Source: Ferruginibacter sp. (GTDB taxonomy: Bacteria; Bacteroidota; Bacteroidia; Chitinophagales; Chitinophagaceae). Taken from it: a stretch of DNA of 39,416 nt. The translations under genes and the position numbers were made by a program. The stretch lies in contig JAURWD010000187.1 in the NCBI GenBank assembly GCA_030655145.1, positions 1 through 39,416 of the forward strand. Direction: 5' to 3'. Shown here one piece after another: positions 10,401 to 18,469 of the stretch (the first letter of the stretch is position 1; every line of letters starts with the position of its first letter). The notes under the pieces are model-generated. The model worked only from the letters and a program-made list of their open reading frames with translations, was not told the origin of the DNA and did not search any database.

Positions 10401-10891
10401 CAAAGATGAAATGGGCCGCCGAAAAGATCGCTGGCTTTACCAATGCAACCATCGACACCGTGTTAGAAAAAGAGTACCTGCTAAACCCGGAGGAAGTACA
10501 AAAGGGGGAATCGCCCATTGTTATATCAAGTGAAGACCTTGAAATCTCGACAGACGAAATTGCCGGTTACGAAGTGGCTAATAAGGGAGTTCTAACGGTG
10601 GCCCTGGACATCACAATTAGTGAAATGCTTCAAAATGAGGGAAATGCCCGGGAGTTTGTAAACAAAATTCAGACTATCCGGAAGGACAGCGGTTACGAGC
10701 TTACAGACCGGATAAACGTATCTGTACTGCAAAATGATGCGATGCAACCATCTTTAAATCAATATAAAGATTATATTTGCGCCGAAATTCTGGCAGATTC
10801 GCTTGCTTTTTACCCTGTTTTAGACGAGGGCACCGAAATTGAGGTGAATAATGCTATCATTAAAGTGAACGTACTTAAAAAAGAAGCGTAG
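7454..10891 (+). CDS. ileS: Isoleucyl-tRNA synthetase, type 2 (GXHH variant)
   Basis: Charges tRNA-Ile with isoleucine; cytoplasmic class I synthetase of 1145 residues. The Rossmann nucleotide-binding region begins near residue 45. The CP1 editing domain has WTTTPWTLPSNLGL and GTGIVHTAPAFGADDF. The KMSKR loop is at residues 687-691. An anticodon-binding domain and an extended C-terminus without the zinc cluster of bacterial type 1 enzymes place it in the eukaryote-like type 2 group. The first signature is unusual: residues 57-60 read G-I-H-H (in SANGMPGIHHV) where most class I enzymes have H-x-G-H. From the literature as I recall it, this GXHH swap occurs in some type 2 IleRS and gives very strong mupirocin resistance. 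The gene is cotranscribed with the DksA-like gene one base downstream. The start has a good ATG and a promoter 35 bp ahead. Confidence 0.97.
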   Translation: MSSKYKEYQQLNLPRISEDVLEKWDKSRAFEKSITLRAGAPSFVFYEGPPSANGMPGIHHVISRTLKDLVCRYKTMQGFQVKRKGGWDTHGLPIELGVEKLLGITKEDIGKKITVEEYNATCRREVLKFKDKWDNITNKMGYWVDLDNPYVTFENNYVETLWWILSELYKKGYLYESVSIQPYSPAAGTGLSSHELNQPGTYKDVKDTSVVAMFKAVANEKTTALTELTNGEPVYFMAWTTTPWTLPSNLGLTVGPNISYSLVQTFNPYTHLPINVLLAENLLAKYFKTEGENVDPATYKEGDKIIPWKVMGSFMGKELEGCRYEQLLPSEANSTEKIVELSPGADPFRVITGDFVTTEDGTGIVHTAPAFGADDFKAGKKNNLGILTLVDKQGKFIGGTGEFSGRFVKDYKDEKNYTDVNVDISVKLKKENRAFKVEKYEHTYPHCWRTDKPIIYYPLDAWFIKTTAVKDRMVELNKTINWKPAATGTGRFGNWLENMVDWNLSRSRYWGTPLPIWRTEDGSEEKCIGTISELNSEIKKASEILGGETNKHYLHEGILDLHKPYVDDIVLVSSAGLPMKRVSDLVDVWFDSGAMPYAQWGLPDASSNEFGPLSTENFWQYHAANPASPLFGGAEKAAFPADFIAEGVDQTRGWFYTLHALGVLLFDNVAYKTVVSNGLVLDKNGNKMSKRLGNVVDPFATIDTFGADATRWYLITNASPWDSLKFDVEGIKEVQRKFFGTLYNTYQFFALYANVDGFAFKEAAIPVKERPEIDQWILSSLNSLIKNVQQSMDDYEPTQAGRAIEDFVDAHLSNWYVRLCRRRFWKGEYEADKISAYQTLYECLETITALMAPIAPFFADWLYMNLNSVSRRFTHESIHHLDFPKANESVIDLDLEKRMQLAQDASSLILSLRKKVNIKVRQPLQKVFIPAMDTEMANRIRKVEGIIKAETNIKEVEVLESDNNFIQKKARANFKTLGKKLGPKMKWAAEKIAGFTNATIDTVLEKEYLLNPEEVQKGESPIVISSEDLEISTDEIAGYEVANKGVLTVALDITISEMLQNEGNAREFVNKIQTIRKDSGYELTDRINVSVLQNDAMQPSLNQYKDYICAEILADSLAFYPVLDEGTEIEVNNAIIKVNVLKKEA

Positions 10892-10892
10892 T

Positions 10893-11870
10893 ATGGCAAC
10901 AAAACAGAAGGTTCCTGCCAAGGGAAAAAAAGTAGCAGCGAAACCTGCTGGAAAACAACCCGCAAAATCCGTGAAAGTTTCACCAAAGAAGACAGCTGCG
11001 GTGGCAAAGGCCGCTCCAGCGAAGAAAGCTGCTCCTAAAAAGGTTGCCAAGCCAGCAGCAAAGAAAACTGTCACCAAAGTTCCTGTCAAAAAATCTGTTA
11101 TCAAACCTGCAGCGAAGAAGGCAACAAAACCTGTCGCCGCCGCTGCTAAACCAAGTCCAAAACCGGCAGCTCGCCCGGTTGCTCCAACGAAAAATCTTGC
11201 CAAGACTATCGCAAAACAAGTAACCCAATCACCGGCTACGGTAAAAAATTCTGTAAAAGCTGCTCACCCAGCGTCAAAAATTATGGCAAAAAAAGAAGAG
11301 ACTAAAAAAGTGGCGGCTACTCCGGCGCCAGAAAAGGCACCGGCAAAGGCCGCTGCTGAAGCAAAACCAAAAGAGGCTAAAGCACCAGCACCTAAACCCG
11401 TTGTTATTCCTAAAATATCTACTAAAACAGTTCGTAAATATCAACCTGAGTTTACTAAATCTGTGTTGGATAAAGGACAAAGGGACATGGGCGCTCCTTC
11501 ACAGCGCTACAGCGACATGGAATTGATGGAATTCAAAGAGCTTATTCAACGCAAGTTGGAAGCAGCGAAAAAAGAATTGTCATACCTCCATGGACTGATC
11601 ACTCGTAAAGATGAAATGGGAGGAGATGAAGGCGACAACCGCTACATGACCATGGAAGATGGAAGTTTGAGTATGGAAAGAGAGCAGTTAAGCCAAATGG
11701 CCAGCCGCCAGATCACCTTTATTGATCATCTTGAAAAAGCCGTAATGCGTATTGAAAACAAGACTTACGGAATCTGCCGTGTCACCGGCAAGTTGATTGA
11801 CAAGGCTCGTTTACGTGCTGTTCCGCACGCAACCTTAAGCATCGAGGCTAAAATGGGCGCAAATAAATAA
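10893..11870 (+). CDS. DksA/TraR-like protein with a long histone-H1-like N-terminal tail
   Basis: Probable RNA-polymerase-associated regulator of the TraR/DksA family. The 325-residue protein has two parts. Residues 1 to about 190 are a low-complexity Lys/Ala/Pro tail (many PAKK, KPAA and KKVA units) like histone H1 or bacterial HU-tail proteins, expected to be disordered and to bind nucleic acid. The C-terminal ~120 residues carry the coiled-coil and zinc-finger-like region (YSDMELMEFKELIQRKLEAA, then YGICRVTGKLIDKARLRAVPH). Only one of the four classical zinc cysteines remains (ICRVTG), so it probably does not bind zinc in the DksA way; this degenerate form is usual in Bacteroidota from memory. 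The ATG lies one base after the ileS stop, so translation is probably coupled. A strong terminator follows. Confidence 0.88.
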   Translation: MATKQKVPAKGKKVAAKPAGKQPAKSVKVSPKKTAAVAKAAPAKKAAPKKVAKPAAKKTVTKVPVKKSVIKPAAKKATKPVAAAAKPSPKPAARPVAPTKNLAKTIAKQVTQSPATVKNSVKAAHPASKIMAKKEETKKVAATPAPEKAPAKAAAEAKPKEAKAPAPKPVVIPKISTKTVRKYQPEFTKSVLDKGQRDMGAPSQRYSDMELMEFKELIQRKLEAAKKELSYLHGLITRKDEMGGDEGDNRYMTMEDGSLSMEREQLSQMASRQITFIDHLEKAVMRIENKTYGICRVTGKLIDKARLRAVPHATLSIEAKMGANK

Positions 11871-11888
11871 CTTTTGAAATTGTTGATA

Positions 11889-11921
11889 ATGGCGGATGCT
11901 CAGGCATTCGCCATTTTTTTT
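11889..11921 (+). terminator. Terminator of the ileS operon
   Basis: An 11-bp stem (11889-11899 with 11904-11914, one G-U pair) has loop TCAG and is followed by an eight-T run. It also separates this operon from the convergent minus-strand operon that ends at 11946. Confidence 0.88.
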
Positions 11922-11945
11922 GCTCAGGATCAGTAGCTTGAAAGG

Positions 11946-14900
11946 TCAATAGCATCCCTTCACATACTTGCTGGCTTCTTTCTCGCCCAGTTTCTCAGCC
12001 ATACGGAAATCCTCACAGGCATCCTGTTTTAATTGCTGTTTCGCCAGCCCGCGGTTGAGGTACGCTCTTCCCTGGGCCGACGCCGTAAAACTTTTATCTC
12101 TACTCCCCAGGGCCTTCGTGAAAGCATTGATGGCTTCTTCATATTTATACTGGGCATTCAGCGACATGCCGAGGTAGTAGAAGGCAGTCGCGTCGTTGGC
12201 ATTTTCGGCGACAACGGCGCTTAATGTTGTTACAGCCTGCTCATAATTCTTTTGATTATACGCCGCAATCCCTTGTTTCGAAAGCGCAGCCCCATCCTTT
12301 GTGTTTGGCGTCGTCACCGGCTGTCTAGGAATGGCATTTTGTTTTGTCAAATCTGCAATTGGCGTGTCACGCGGCTGTATTTGTGTTTGTTGGACAGGAG
12401 CCTCTTCCTGCGGCCGGGTTTGAACTGGCACCGCATTTTTTCCCGGGTTACTTCTTGGAACGCTCTCAAACTTTTTGATGTAAATCCGGATCATGGCCTG
12501 GCTTCCCGAAATGCGACTGTTATTGTCAAGCTTGGTTGGGATTTTCAGTTGCGGATAATACCGGCTATAAACCTGGTTGATGAGCGCCAGGGTTTTCGCT
12601 GGCACCAGGTCACTATAATAAGTGATCTGGCTGTTGTTGCTGAATGCACCCACACTTAGGGCACTAACCGAAAATCCATTGGCTTCAAGTGCACGTTTGA
12701 ACCCGTTGCCAGAGGTGCGAAGACTTTCATCTGACAACATGATCACAACATTCATTTTAGTCTCCAATGGTACGGGTTTGCTAGGTCGATAATAAATGAG
12801 CATCTCGTTATCCCGCAGGGGATAGAGCGATTGAACGGCCAAACCAAGGGTTACACCGGAGGCTTTGAAATTTTCCCTGATGCGGGAAACTGTGGCGCTT
12901 GAAATATTGTTTCCTGCTGCGATTTCATTTAAACACGGAGTTCCATCAACAACCGCGACATCTAAAATACTATCCGAAATAACTATCGCTGCATCCGCTG
13001 CCGATACATTCCGCTGGTAATCATAAATGGCTCCGGTACACGATTTAGGCAACAGCAGGCGGGCGGAGATCGAACTAACTGTTGAAGGGGAGTCAACTGG
13101 TGGAAGATGCAAGGTGATTTGATATTTGTCCTTGTCAACCAACAGGGCGGAGTTAAACAAAAGATCACCATCCAAGCTGATAGCTAATTGTTTACTCGAG
13201 TCATTGATCAAGATGGGCAATGTAAAGATGCTGTCACCCGGCAGTGATATCGCGACCGTGTCTAATTGCAGTAGTGCGGTTTGTCTCCCTTTCAGCCCAG
13301 AACTATCCTTGAAATCAAATTGTACATCCCGAAACCCCGTTTTTTGTTCCGTAAGCCCATTTAACCAGTTGCCAGTAGAAAAATTTAAAATCGTCAACCC
13401 GATCAATCCTAGAAAGGAAACCAGGAAAATTGATGCTATGGCAAAACCAAGCCACAGCCGGAAAGTTTTTAAACTCTCTTTTTCAACGGGCGGCGTCGCC
13501 ATGTAATCATCCAGGCTTTGCTTTTCAACCTCCCCGGTTGAGGAAGTCCCTTGCAACATGGTGGTCCAGGAACGGTCCTCATTTTTCAAATAGACCTTTG
13601 CCGGGCCGTCGAGGATCTTCTTTTCCAGCCACAATTTTTCAAACAAACTGGCAGAGGTGCTATACCCGGCATATCTAACCGGGTCATATACATACAGGTT
13701 AAACTCGTTAACGATTCTTTGAATTTCCTTTTCTTCAAAAACGAAATTCTCGCCGGTTATTTCCTGGGCAGGAATTTCCTGGAGCAAAGCAAGAATCGTT
13801 TCTCTCGCCAGCACTTCATGCTGAATTGTTAAACGCTTAAGAAGCTCCAGCCGGGTGAAATCTGGGAACCTTCCTTCTTTCATCCATTGAATTCTTGCGA
13901 TGCGCAGGAGGTTTGTAAAGTTCAATTCGCCGGGCAGGCGGTGATGTTCCAGGACCGATTTACCGATCCCAATGATAAGTTCCCATCTTACCCGGGGGTA
14001 CACAGCAAGTGCGGCAATCCACTGGAACAAGATGTTATCCGCTACAACGCCGGAGGACGATCTTGCCCAGTCTGCCTGTTCACAGTACGCCATCAACTCA
14101 TCAATCTCTTCAACATCAAATGTTGCAGCCCTGTAAAACTGGTCGCCAAATTCCATTAAATCTCCCTGGCTTACCGGGCCCCCCCTAAAAATATGCTCCA
14201 TCATCAGCAGCTGACCATACACATCTGCCGGCACAACCAATACTTCATTGCCAAGCACAACCTTTTCTTTGAGTCCCCAATCAGTAACAGGCGTCGGGGT
14301 GATGATCGCCTTAAACTTCCAACGACGCACCAAATGCTGAAATGCCGGATCGAAAACCGGGTAATGTGGATAGATCAACTGCTCACCAGTGCCAAAAACT
14401 AACAAAATATGACGGGGATACTTTTCAAAAAGTTTTTCCAGGCTAACGCCTAACGGCTCCATCCTGTTATAGCAAAGCATGGGATCCTGCTTGTAATAGA
14501 ATTTGTCAATGAATACATTTTGTTTGCGGAGCAGCTCCACCACGTACTCAAATAACTTTACCTGTTGGTTATTCACAATCGTTTCATCGATCAAAACCAG
14601 GTATTCACTTTGGTGCGTTCTCGGCACTGTTACCGGTCGAAAAAAACCCGCATTTCGAACTGCTTTATTGATGGTTTTTCCCAAGTGCATATAAGTGGCG
14701 TCGTCATCAATACGGCGACGCATTTGCCAGGCCACTTCACTCAGCGCCGGCTCTGGCTGTAATAAATTGTTCCTGGTGCGGAAGGGAAGATCAAAGGGTG
14801 GCCGCTTTCCCGAAAATTTGCTAACCAGGTCATTGTACAAATGTGTAACCTCGTTCTGTTGTTGTTGCTGATCACGCCTGGGCTTTCTTCGCCATTTATT

Positions 14901-16016
14901 AAACCAAACCATCGCCGGAAAAGAAATGAGGAACAACAACCCTGTAAGGAGGAACAACCAGGGTTTCACCCGCCTGGGAAGTACAACCGTTTTTGCATCA
15001 GGCGCTGAAGCAAAGCTGGCATTGATCAACGGCTTTGAGGGGTCATGCACCGTGATGCTCACCAACCGGCTTATTGAGCAAGGGCCGGGCAGGCTGTCAA
15101 AAATTGCATAGCAAGTGAGCTGATGCACACCCGCATCCTGCAAAACAGTATCCAAAACAGGACCCTTCTTGATCGATTCTTGATTTTCGAACCACTCGAA
15201 TCGATCGGGTTGCCTGCCTGTAACGGTGGCGCTTATTCGAAATTGTTGGTTGATTTTCACAGAATCATTTTGGGTAGATGCCTGGACTTTTAGTTCATTG
15301 CGCTCGTCGCAAACCAATACTTGCTGTCTGAGAGTGTCGGCATAAAGCAACTCCGTGCCCTGGTGAATTTGCACGATGGCTGTTAACTGGTATACGCCTT
15401 TAGCAGCATAGCGATGGTGGCCCGAACTATCTGGTTGAGATTGATCACCCCAGTCAAAAATGGGGTGCAAACTATTATCGGAAAAACTGTTGAGACTGGT
15501 ATCAGCACGCACCATTGTGACACTAAAATCCTCATTTGTATGTGGTGTAAAATCGTTCCCAGCCTTCCGGCCTTTTCCTTCCAGGCTGCTGCGAAGTTTC
15601 AGTGGTAGACGCTCGACATCGCCCTGGGGCCACATTATGACCACAATAATTCCAATAACCACGATGAGCGCCAGGAGATATTTCCACCAATGTTTAGCCA
15701 GGTGTCGGCGAAGTAACTCCAACGAATCAATAGGAAGTTTGTGTTCCCCTGCAATTGGAAGGAACTGCTGCTCAAAAAGCTCCTTGAATTTTATTTGCTC
15801 CTCTTCGCTGTTCGCAAACAGTGGGGAAAGATAAGCACCGAGCGAAGCTTCATTGTCAACCTCCGCGGCATAGCGGGCGATAACAGCATGGCTATCGGCG
15901 ATCTGGGCGGGCGTTACTTTAAATCCATGCTGCCTTAGTGATAGGAAAAATGACTGTAGGGGCAATTGTAAATTACCCTCAATCGTAGATTCCGTATGAG
16001 TGAGATTATCCGCCAA
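11946..16016 (-). CDS. Giant three-TM protein: vWA-like core, PKD domain, periplasmic TPR tail
   Basis: 1356 residues; no exact function known. Residues 15-88 form a helical domain (FFLSLRQHGFKV...) like the N-terminus of CoxE/vWA proteins that partner MoxR ATPases. TM1 is at about 112-129. Residues 130-350 include a PKD-like fold (FDWGDQSQPDSSGHHRYAAKG). TM2 is at about 352-371. Residues 372-853 are cytoplasmic. They hold a vWA-like domain with EYLVLIDETIVNNQQVKLF (a poor MIDAS), KFYYKQDPMLCYN, YPRHILLVFGTGEQL and ITPTPVTDWGLKEK, followed by a helical region. TM3 is at about 854-878. The C-terminal part has a LytR_C-like segment (about 1088-1158), a Pro/Gln linker, and three TPR-like units (about 1243-1345). 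The core resembles proteins paired with AAA+ ATPases that often end in SUMF1-type or other effector domains; here none is seen. Its start overlaps the end of the MoxR gene by 11 bp, so it is the last gene of a coupled operon. Confidence 0.8.
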   Translation of the reverse strand: MADNLTHTESTIEGNLQLPLQSFFLSLRQHGFKVTPAQIADSHAVIARYAAEVDNEASLGAYLSPLFANSEEEQIKFKELFEQQFLPIAGEHKLPIDSLELLRRHLAKHWWKYLLALIVVIGIIVVIMWPQGDVERLPLKLRSSLEGKGRKAGNDFTPHTNEDFSVTMVRADTSLNSFSDNSLHPIFDWGDQSQPDSSGHHRYAAKGVYQLTAIVQIHQGTELLYADTLRQQVLVCDERNELKVQASTQNDSVKINQQFRISATVTGRQPDRFEWFENQESIKKGPVLDTVLQDAGVHQLTCYAIFDSLPGPCSISRLVSITVHDPSKPLINASFASAPDAKTVVLPRRVKPWLFLLTGLLFLISFPAMVWFNKWRRKPRRDQQQQQNEVTHLYNDLVSKFSGKRPPFDLPFRTRNNLLQPEPALSEVAWQMRRRIDDDATYMHLGKTINKAVRNAGFFRPVTVPRTHQSEYLVLIDETIVNNQQVKLFEYVVELLRKQNVFIDKFYYKQDPMLCYNRMEPLGVSLEKLFEKYPRHILLVFGTGEQLIYPHYPVFDPAFQHLVRRWKFKAIITPTPVTDWGLKEKVVLGNEVLVVPADVYGQLLMMEHIFRGGPVSQGDLMEFGDQFYRAATFDVEEIDELMAYCEQADWARSSSGVVADNILFQWIAALAVYPRVRWELIIGIGKSVLEHHRLPGELNFTNLLRIARIQWMKEGRFPDFTRLELLKRLTIQHEVLARETILALLQEIPAQEITGENFVFEEKEIQRIVNEFNLYVYDPVRYAGYSTSASLFEKLWLEKKILDGPAKVYLKNEDRSWTTMLQGTSSTGEVEKQSLDDYMATPPVEKESLKTFRLWLGFAIASIFLVSFLGLIGLTILNFSTGNWLNGLTEQKTGFRDVQFDFKDSSGLKGRQTALLQLDTVAISLPGDSIFTLPILINDSSKQLAISLDGDLLFNSALLVDKDKYQITLHLPPVDSPSTVSSISARLLLPKSCTGAIYDYQRNVSAADAAIVISDSILDVAVVDGTPCLNEIAAGNNISSATVSRIRENFKASGVTLGLAVQSLYPLRDNEMLIYYRPSKPVPLETKMNVVIMLSDESLRTSGNGFKRALEANGFSVSALSVGAFSNNSQITYYSDLVPAKTLALINQVYSRYYPQLKIPTKLDNNSRISGSQAMIRIYIKKFESVPRSNPGKNAVPVQTRPQEEAPVQQTQIQPRDTPIADLTKQNAIPRQPVTTPNTKDGAALSKQGIAAYNQKNYEQAVTTLSAVVAENANDATAFYYLGMSLNAQYKYEEAINAFTKALGSRDKSFTASAQGRAYLNRGLAKQQLKQDACEDFRMAEKLGEKEASKYVKGCY

Positions 16017-16950
16017 TTTCTGAGCTTAGCGTTTCAAAATCAGTTTTAGATTTTGCGAGGATGCCGAGCGTTTCTGTGATTTTTTGTTTGTAGGCAGTGT
16101 CTGCACTCCGCCACTTAACGAGGTCGTCTTTCAACAGGTCCTTATGGGCCAGGCAGGCGATCCAGTCAATTAATTCTGAAGTAGCGGGCTTCTTGGCAAT
16201 GTTCTTATTTCTCAGTTCGAGAAACTTGGTGATGGCCGGTTCAATGTAAAGATTTTCAAGTCCCAGGTTTGCTTTTACAATATCAGCAAGAGCAGCGCTG
16301 TCAGGAAAATTTATGTGATGGAAGACGCACCGGCGTAAAAAAGCATCTGGTAACCCTTTCTCGTTGTTGCTCGTGATGATGATAAAAATCGGCATCTCCG
16401 CATTCTGCGCAATCTCCAGGTCTGCCATTTCTTTAATGGAAAATTTGAACGGAGGTTTTTCTAATTCGCTGAGCAAATCATTCGGAAAATCCCGGGGGGC
16501 TTTATCGATCTCATCGATCAAAACAACAGATCCAAAGGATGGCTTCTTATCGAAAACCTCCGCCTGGTAATTATGAAATCGTGACCACTCATCTTTCGGC
16601 GCCTGCGTACACAGCAAAGCAATACCGAGACTGTTGAAAGTGATAAAGGATTCTTTCAATCGGTTCGACTTATCTCCGAAGTGTGCAACCGCATCATAGC
16701 CATAAAACAAGTCTGTGGACTGTGAAACCGATTTCGTATTAAAACGGAGCGCCTTTGCGTTCCTGAAGTTACCTGGGTAAGCCTTTTTCAATTGCCGGGC
16801 AACAAAGTTCGCACACTCTGTTTTGCCGGTACCAGGTTCCCCGGACAATAACAATGGGCGCTGGAGAAAAAGGGCAGTGTTGACCGCGGCCAGCAATTCC
16901 TTACTCGGTTTGTAATAATCTTCAAACGGGGGTACTAGTTGTAAAAGCAT
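16006..16950 (-). CDS. MoxR-like AAA+ ATPase
   Basis: Cytoplasmic AAA+ ATPase of 314 residues that probably remodels or regulates the vWA-like partner encoded next. The Walker A motif GEPGTGKT is at residues 37-44, Walker B (VVLIDEIDKAP) is around 142-152, sensor 1 (IIITSNNEKGLPDAF) follows, and the arginine finger candidates are R206/R207 (FLRRCVF). A TDLFYGYDAVAHFG block after the first insertion resembles AAA proteins paired with SAV_2336-like or vWA/SUMF1 systems (from memory). The full set of catalytic residues is present, so it should be active. The start lies 8 bp after the stop of the DUF4062 gene and the stop overlaps the next start by 11 bp, so expression of the three proteins is probably stoichiometrically linked. 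Confidence 0.9.
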   Translation of the reverse strand: MLLQLVPPFEDYYKPSKELLAAVNTALFLQRPLLLSGEPGTGKTECANFVARQLKKAYPGNFRNAKALRFNTKSVSQSTDLFYGYDAVAHFGDKSNRLKESFITFNSLGIALLCTQAPKDEWSRFHNYQAEVFDKKPSFGSVVLIDEIDKAPRDFPNDLLSELEKPPFKFSIKEMADLEIAQNAEMPIFIIITSNNEKGLPDAFLRRCVFHHINFPDSAALADIVKANLGLENLYIEPAITKFLELRNKNIAKKPATSELIDWIACLAHKDLLKDDLVKWRSADTAYKQKITETLGILAKSKTDFETLSSEIGG

Positions 16951-16958
16951 ATGGTTAG

Positions 16959-18245
16959 TTATAAGAATTTCTGAATGGTTGGCGTGCCCTCTCCAAGATC
17001 TTCGATGATCTGTGCCAGCACGATATTCACATCCTGCATATTGTAGCTGCTTTTGAGCTGGTCTTTGAAATATTCATTGTATAAGGAAGAAGAAAATTCA
17101 ATTGGTGTAATGAACCTCTCGATCCAATCAATGATGTCACCCTCCGGCACAGGTTGAAGTTTGTCGATGAATGCGCTTAGCTTGTTCATTACCGGGAAGT
17201 TTTTGAGTATTTCCTGGATAGCTGTGTAGTCGGGCCGGTCGCTGTAAATGATGGTGATAAAAAAAAGCTGGAAACTGCGTTGCGTCTTTTCGTATTCTGT
17301 AAACAGCAGGTTTGCAAACTCAACGAAGGAGGTCAGCTTCGCGGAATCATCTTCAAAAGTAAAATCATAATAAAATGGAAGGATCACCTTAGTTGCCTTC
17401 ATGCGGGAGAGCTCGTTGAGAAAACCTTCAAAGCTGGTGTTGCTTTCGTCAGGTGAAAGACTGAGGTATTCCAGGATGTTCCAAAAAGAAGACACCTGGT
17501 TACTTTCGGCATCGTTGGAAGTTATAAGATCCGTGATCTTTATCAGGGGTTCGATCTTGTTATAAGAACCTAAGCTATACTTTGCAAAACGCTTCACGAT
17601 CCCGCCAGGGAAGTCAGTCTTCCTGTTTCCCTGCACAAAAAATACCTTCTTCTTTTTCAGCAGCACATTTGTTTTCAGGCTTGTGATCGGCGCATTTCGA
17701 TCACAGTAACACAAGGTGGCGTCTTTGTCGGGTGGAATGATCTTCTCTCCCATTCGTACCAGTTTGAATAAGCGCTTCATCAAGGCATGCGAAACCTGCA
17801 GGGCTAACTCAGCCTCACTCTCGAAAGGTTTGGGTGAAAGCCGTTCGTTTACCTCCGAAAGGAATTCCTGTTGATAGGCGACAAAGTTGGGATCACTCTC
17901 CTGGTACACGTAAGTGTTACAGAGATCTCCGACCTTGAAGACAAGAATTTCTTTGAATTTACCGGCCCGCTGGCAATCCCTCGCTTTTTCATATTCCATT
18001 TCGGTAATCGACTTTGTAAAGCCTTTGGGAATATAGCCATAGCGTTTCCCAAGAATGAGGATATAGATATTGCAGGCCTCCACATCATCCAGGCATTTTT
18101 TTACGAAGTGCACATCGGCCGCATCATAGAATTCCATGGACATCGGCTTATAGTAATCTCCAAGCGATACGATACAATTAATGATTGCCTGCCTGAACTG
18201 TTTCAGGTCATTGAAAGTGGACGATATGTAGACCGACTCTGGCAT
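16959..18245 (-). CDS. DUF4062 protein with a putative inactive STAND (iSTAND-like) module
   Basis: 428 residues and first gene of the operon. Residues 3 to about 110 match DUF4062: VYISSTFNDLKQFRQAII, a GMEF-like MSMEFYDAADVHFVKKCLDDVEACNIYIL block, LGKRYGYIPKG, and SITEMEYEKA. The domain has a TIR-like or nucleoside-processing Rossmannoid fold and is common at the N-termini of NTPase-linked conflict proteins. The rest has LCYCDRNAPITSL (CDR at 181-183) and VFFVQGNRKTDFPGGIVKRF (201-220). From memory this fits the CDR...hGxxG pattern of inactive STAND modules, because a P-loop-like position exists without the GK[ST] residues. I see no transmembrane segment. An effector or sensor role is inferred from context only. 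A promoter with TTG-N21-TATATTTA precedes it. Confidence 0.72.
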   Translation of the reverse strand: MPESVYISSTFNDLKQFRQAIINCIVSLGDYYKPMSMEFYDAADVHFVKKCLDDVEACNIYILILGKRYGYIPKGFTKSITEMEYEKARDCQRAGKFKEILVFKVGDLCNTYVYQESDPNFVAYQQEFLSEVNERLSPKPFESEAELALQVSHALMKRLFKLVRMGEKIIPPDKDATLCYCDRNAPITSLKTNVLLKKKKVFFVQGNRKTDFPGGIVKRFAKYSLGSYNKIEPLIKITDLITSNDAESNQVSSFWNILEYLSLSPDESNTSFEGFLNELSRMKATKVILPFYYDFTFEDDSAKLTSFVEFANLLFTEYEKTQRSFQLFFITIIYSDRPDYTAIQEILKNFPVMNKLSAFIDKLQPVPEGDIIDWIERFITPIEFSSSLYNEYFKDQLKSSYNMQDVNIVLAQIIEDLGEGTPTIQKFL

Positions 18246-18270
18246 TTTTGTGTAACCTTGCTAGGCAGCA

Positions 18271-18302
18271 TAAATATAAACAAATTCCGAGGTGGTTTGC
18301 AA
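18271..18302 (-). promoter_or_regulatory. Candidate promoter of the DUF4062-MoxR-vWA operon
   Basis: On the minus strand, TTG (18302-18300), a 21-bp spacer and TATATTTA (18278-18271) approximate the Bacteroidota -33/-7 pair, with the ATG 25 bp beyond. The last -7 base is A instead of G. Confidence 0.45.
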
Positions 18303-18319
18303 GGCCCCACACACTCGTG

Positions 18320-18371
18320 TTGGTTAAGGCGGTTCAACTACCAAAGTTCAAATCCCTACCGGGGTACCAGG
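18320..18371 (+). other. tRNA-3'-end-like sequence, not foldable
   Basis: The stretch contains GTTCAAATCC followed by CTACCGGGGTACCA, which reads like a T-loop and acceptor end with CCA. The T-stem and the 5' acceptor strand do not pair, so no intact tRNA is present. It may be a remnant tRNA tail or attachment-site-like scar beside the operon, or chance. Confidence 0.15.
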
Positions 18372-18449
18372 GTTTTCAGCTAAGCCTGGCTAATTTAAAG
18401 AAGGATGACGTGAGACCGGATTTTTGAAGATGGCTGTCCTTTAATCGCC

Positions 18450-18457
18450 TAATTTTG
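18450..18457 (+). promoter_or_regulatory. Candidate promoter -7 element for the acetyltransferase gene
   Basis: TAATTTTG followed by CAGG fits TAnnTTTG. It ends 12 bp before the ATG at 18470, so the leader would be very short. Confidence 0.5.
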
Positions 18458-18469
18458 CAGGTTCATATT

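Noticed and set aside
11274..11480. Minus-strand frame rich in Phe and Arg inside the DksA-like gene
   Set aside because: It is the mirror image of the Lys/Ala-rich tail and of low complexity.
18300..18371. tRNA-like 3' end
   Set aside because: The T-stem does not pair and no 5' acceptor strand matches; listed only as a weak scar.
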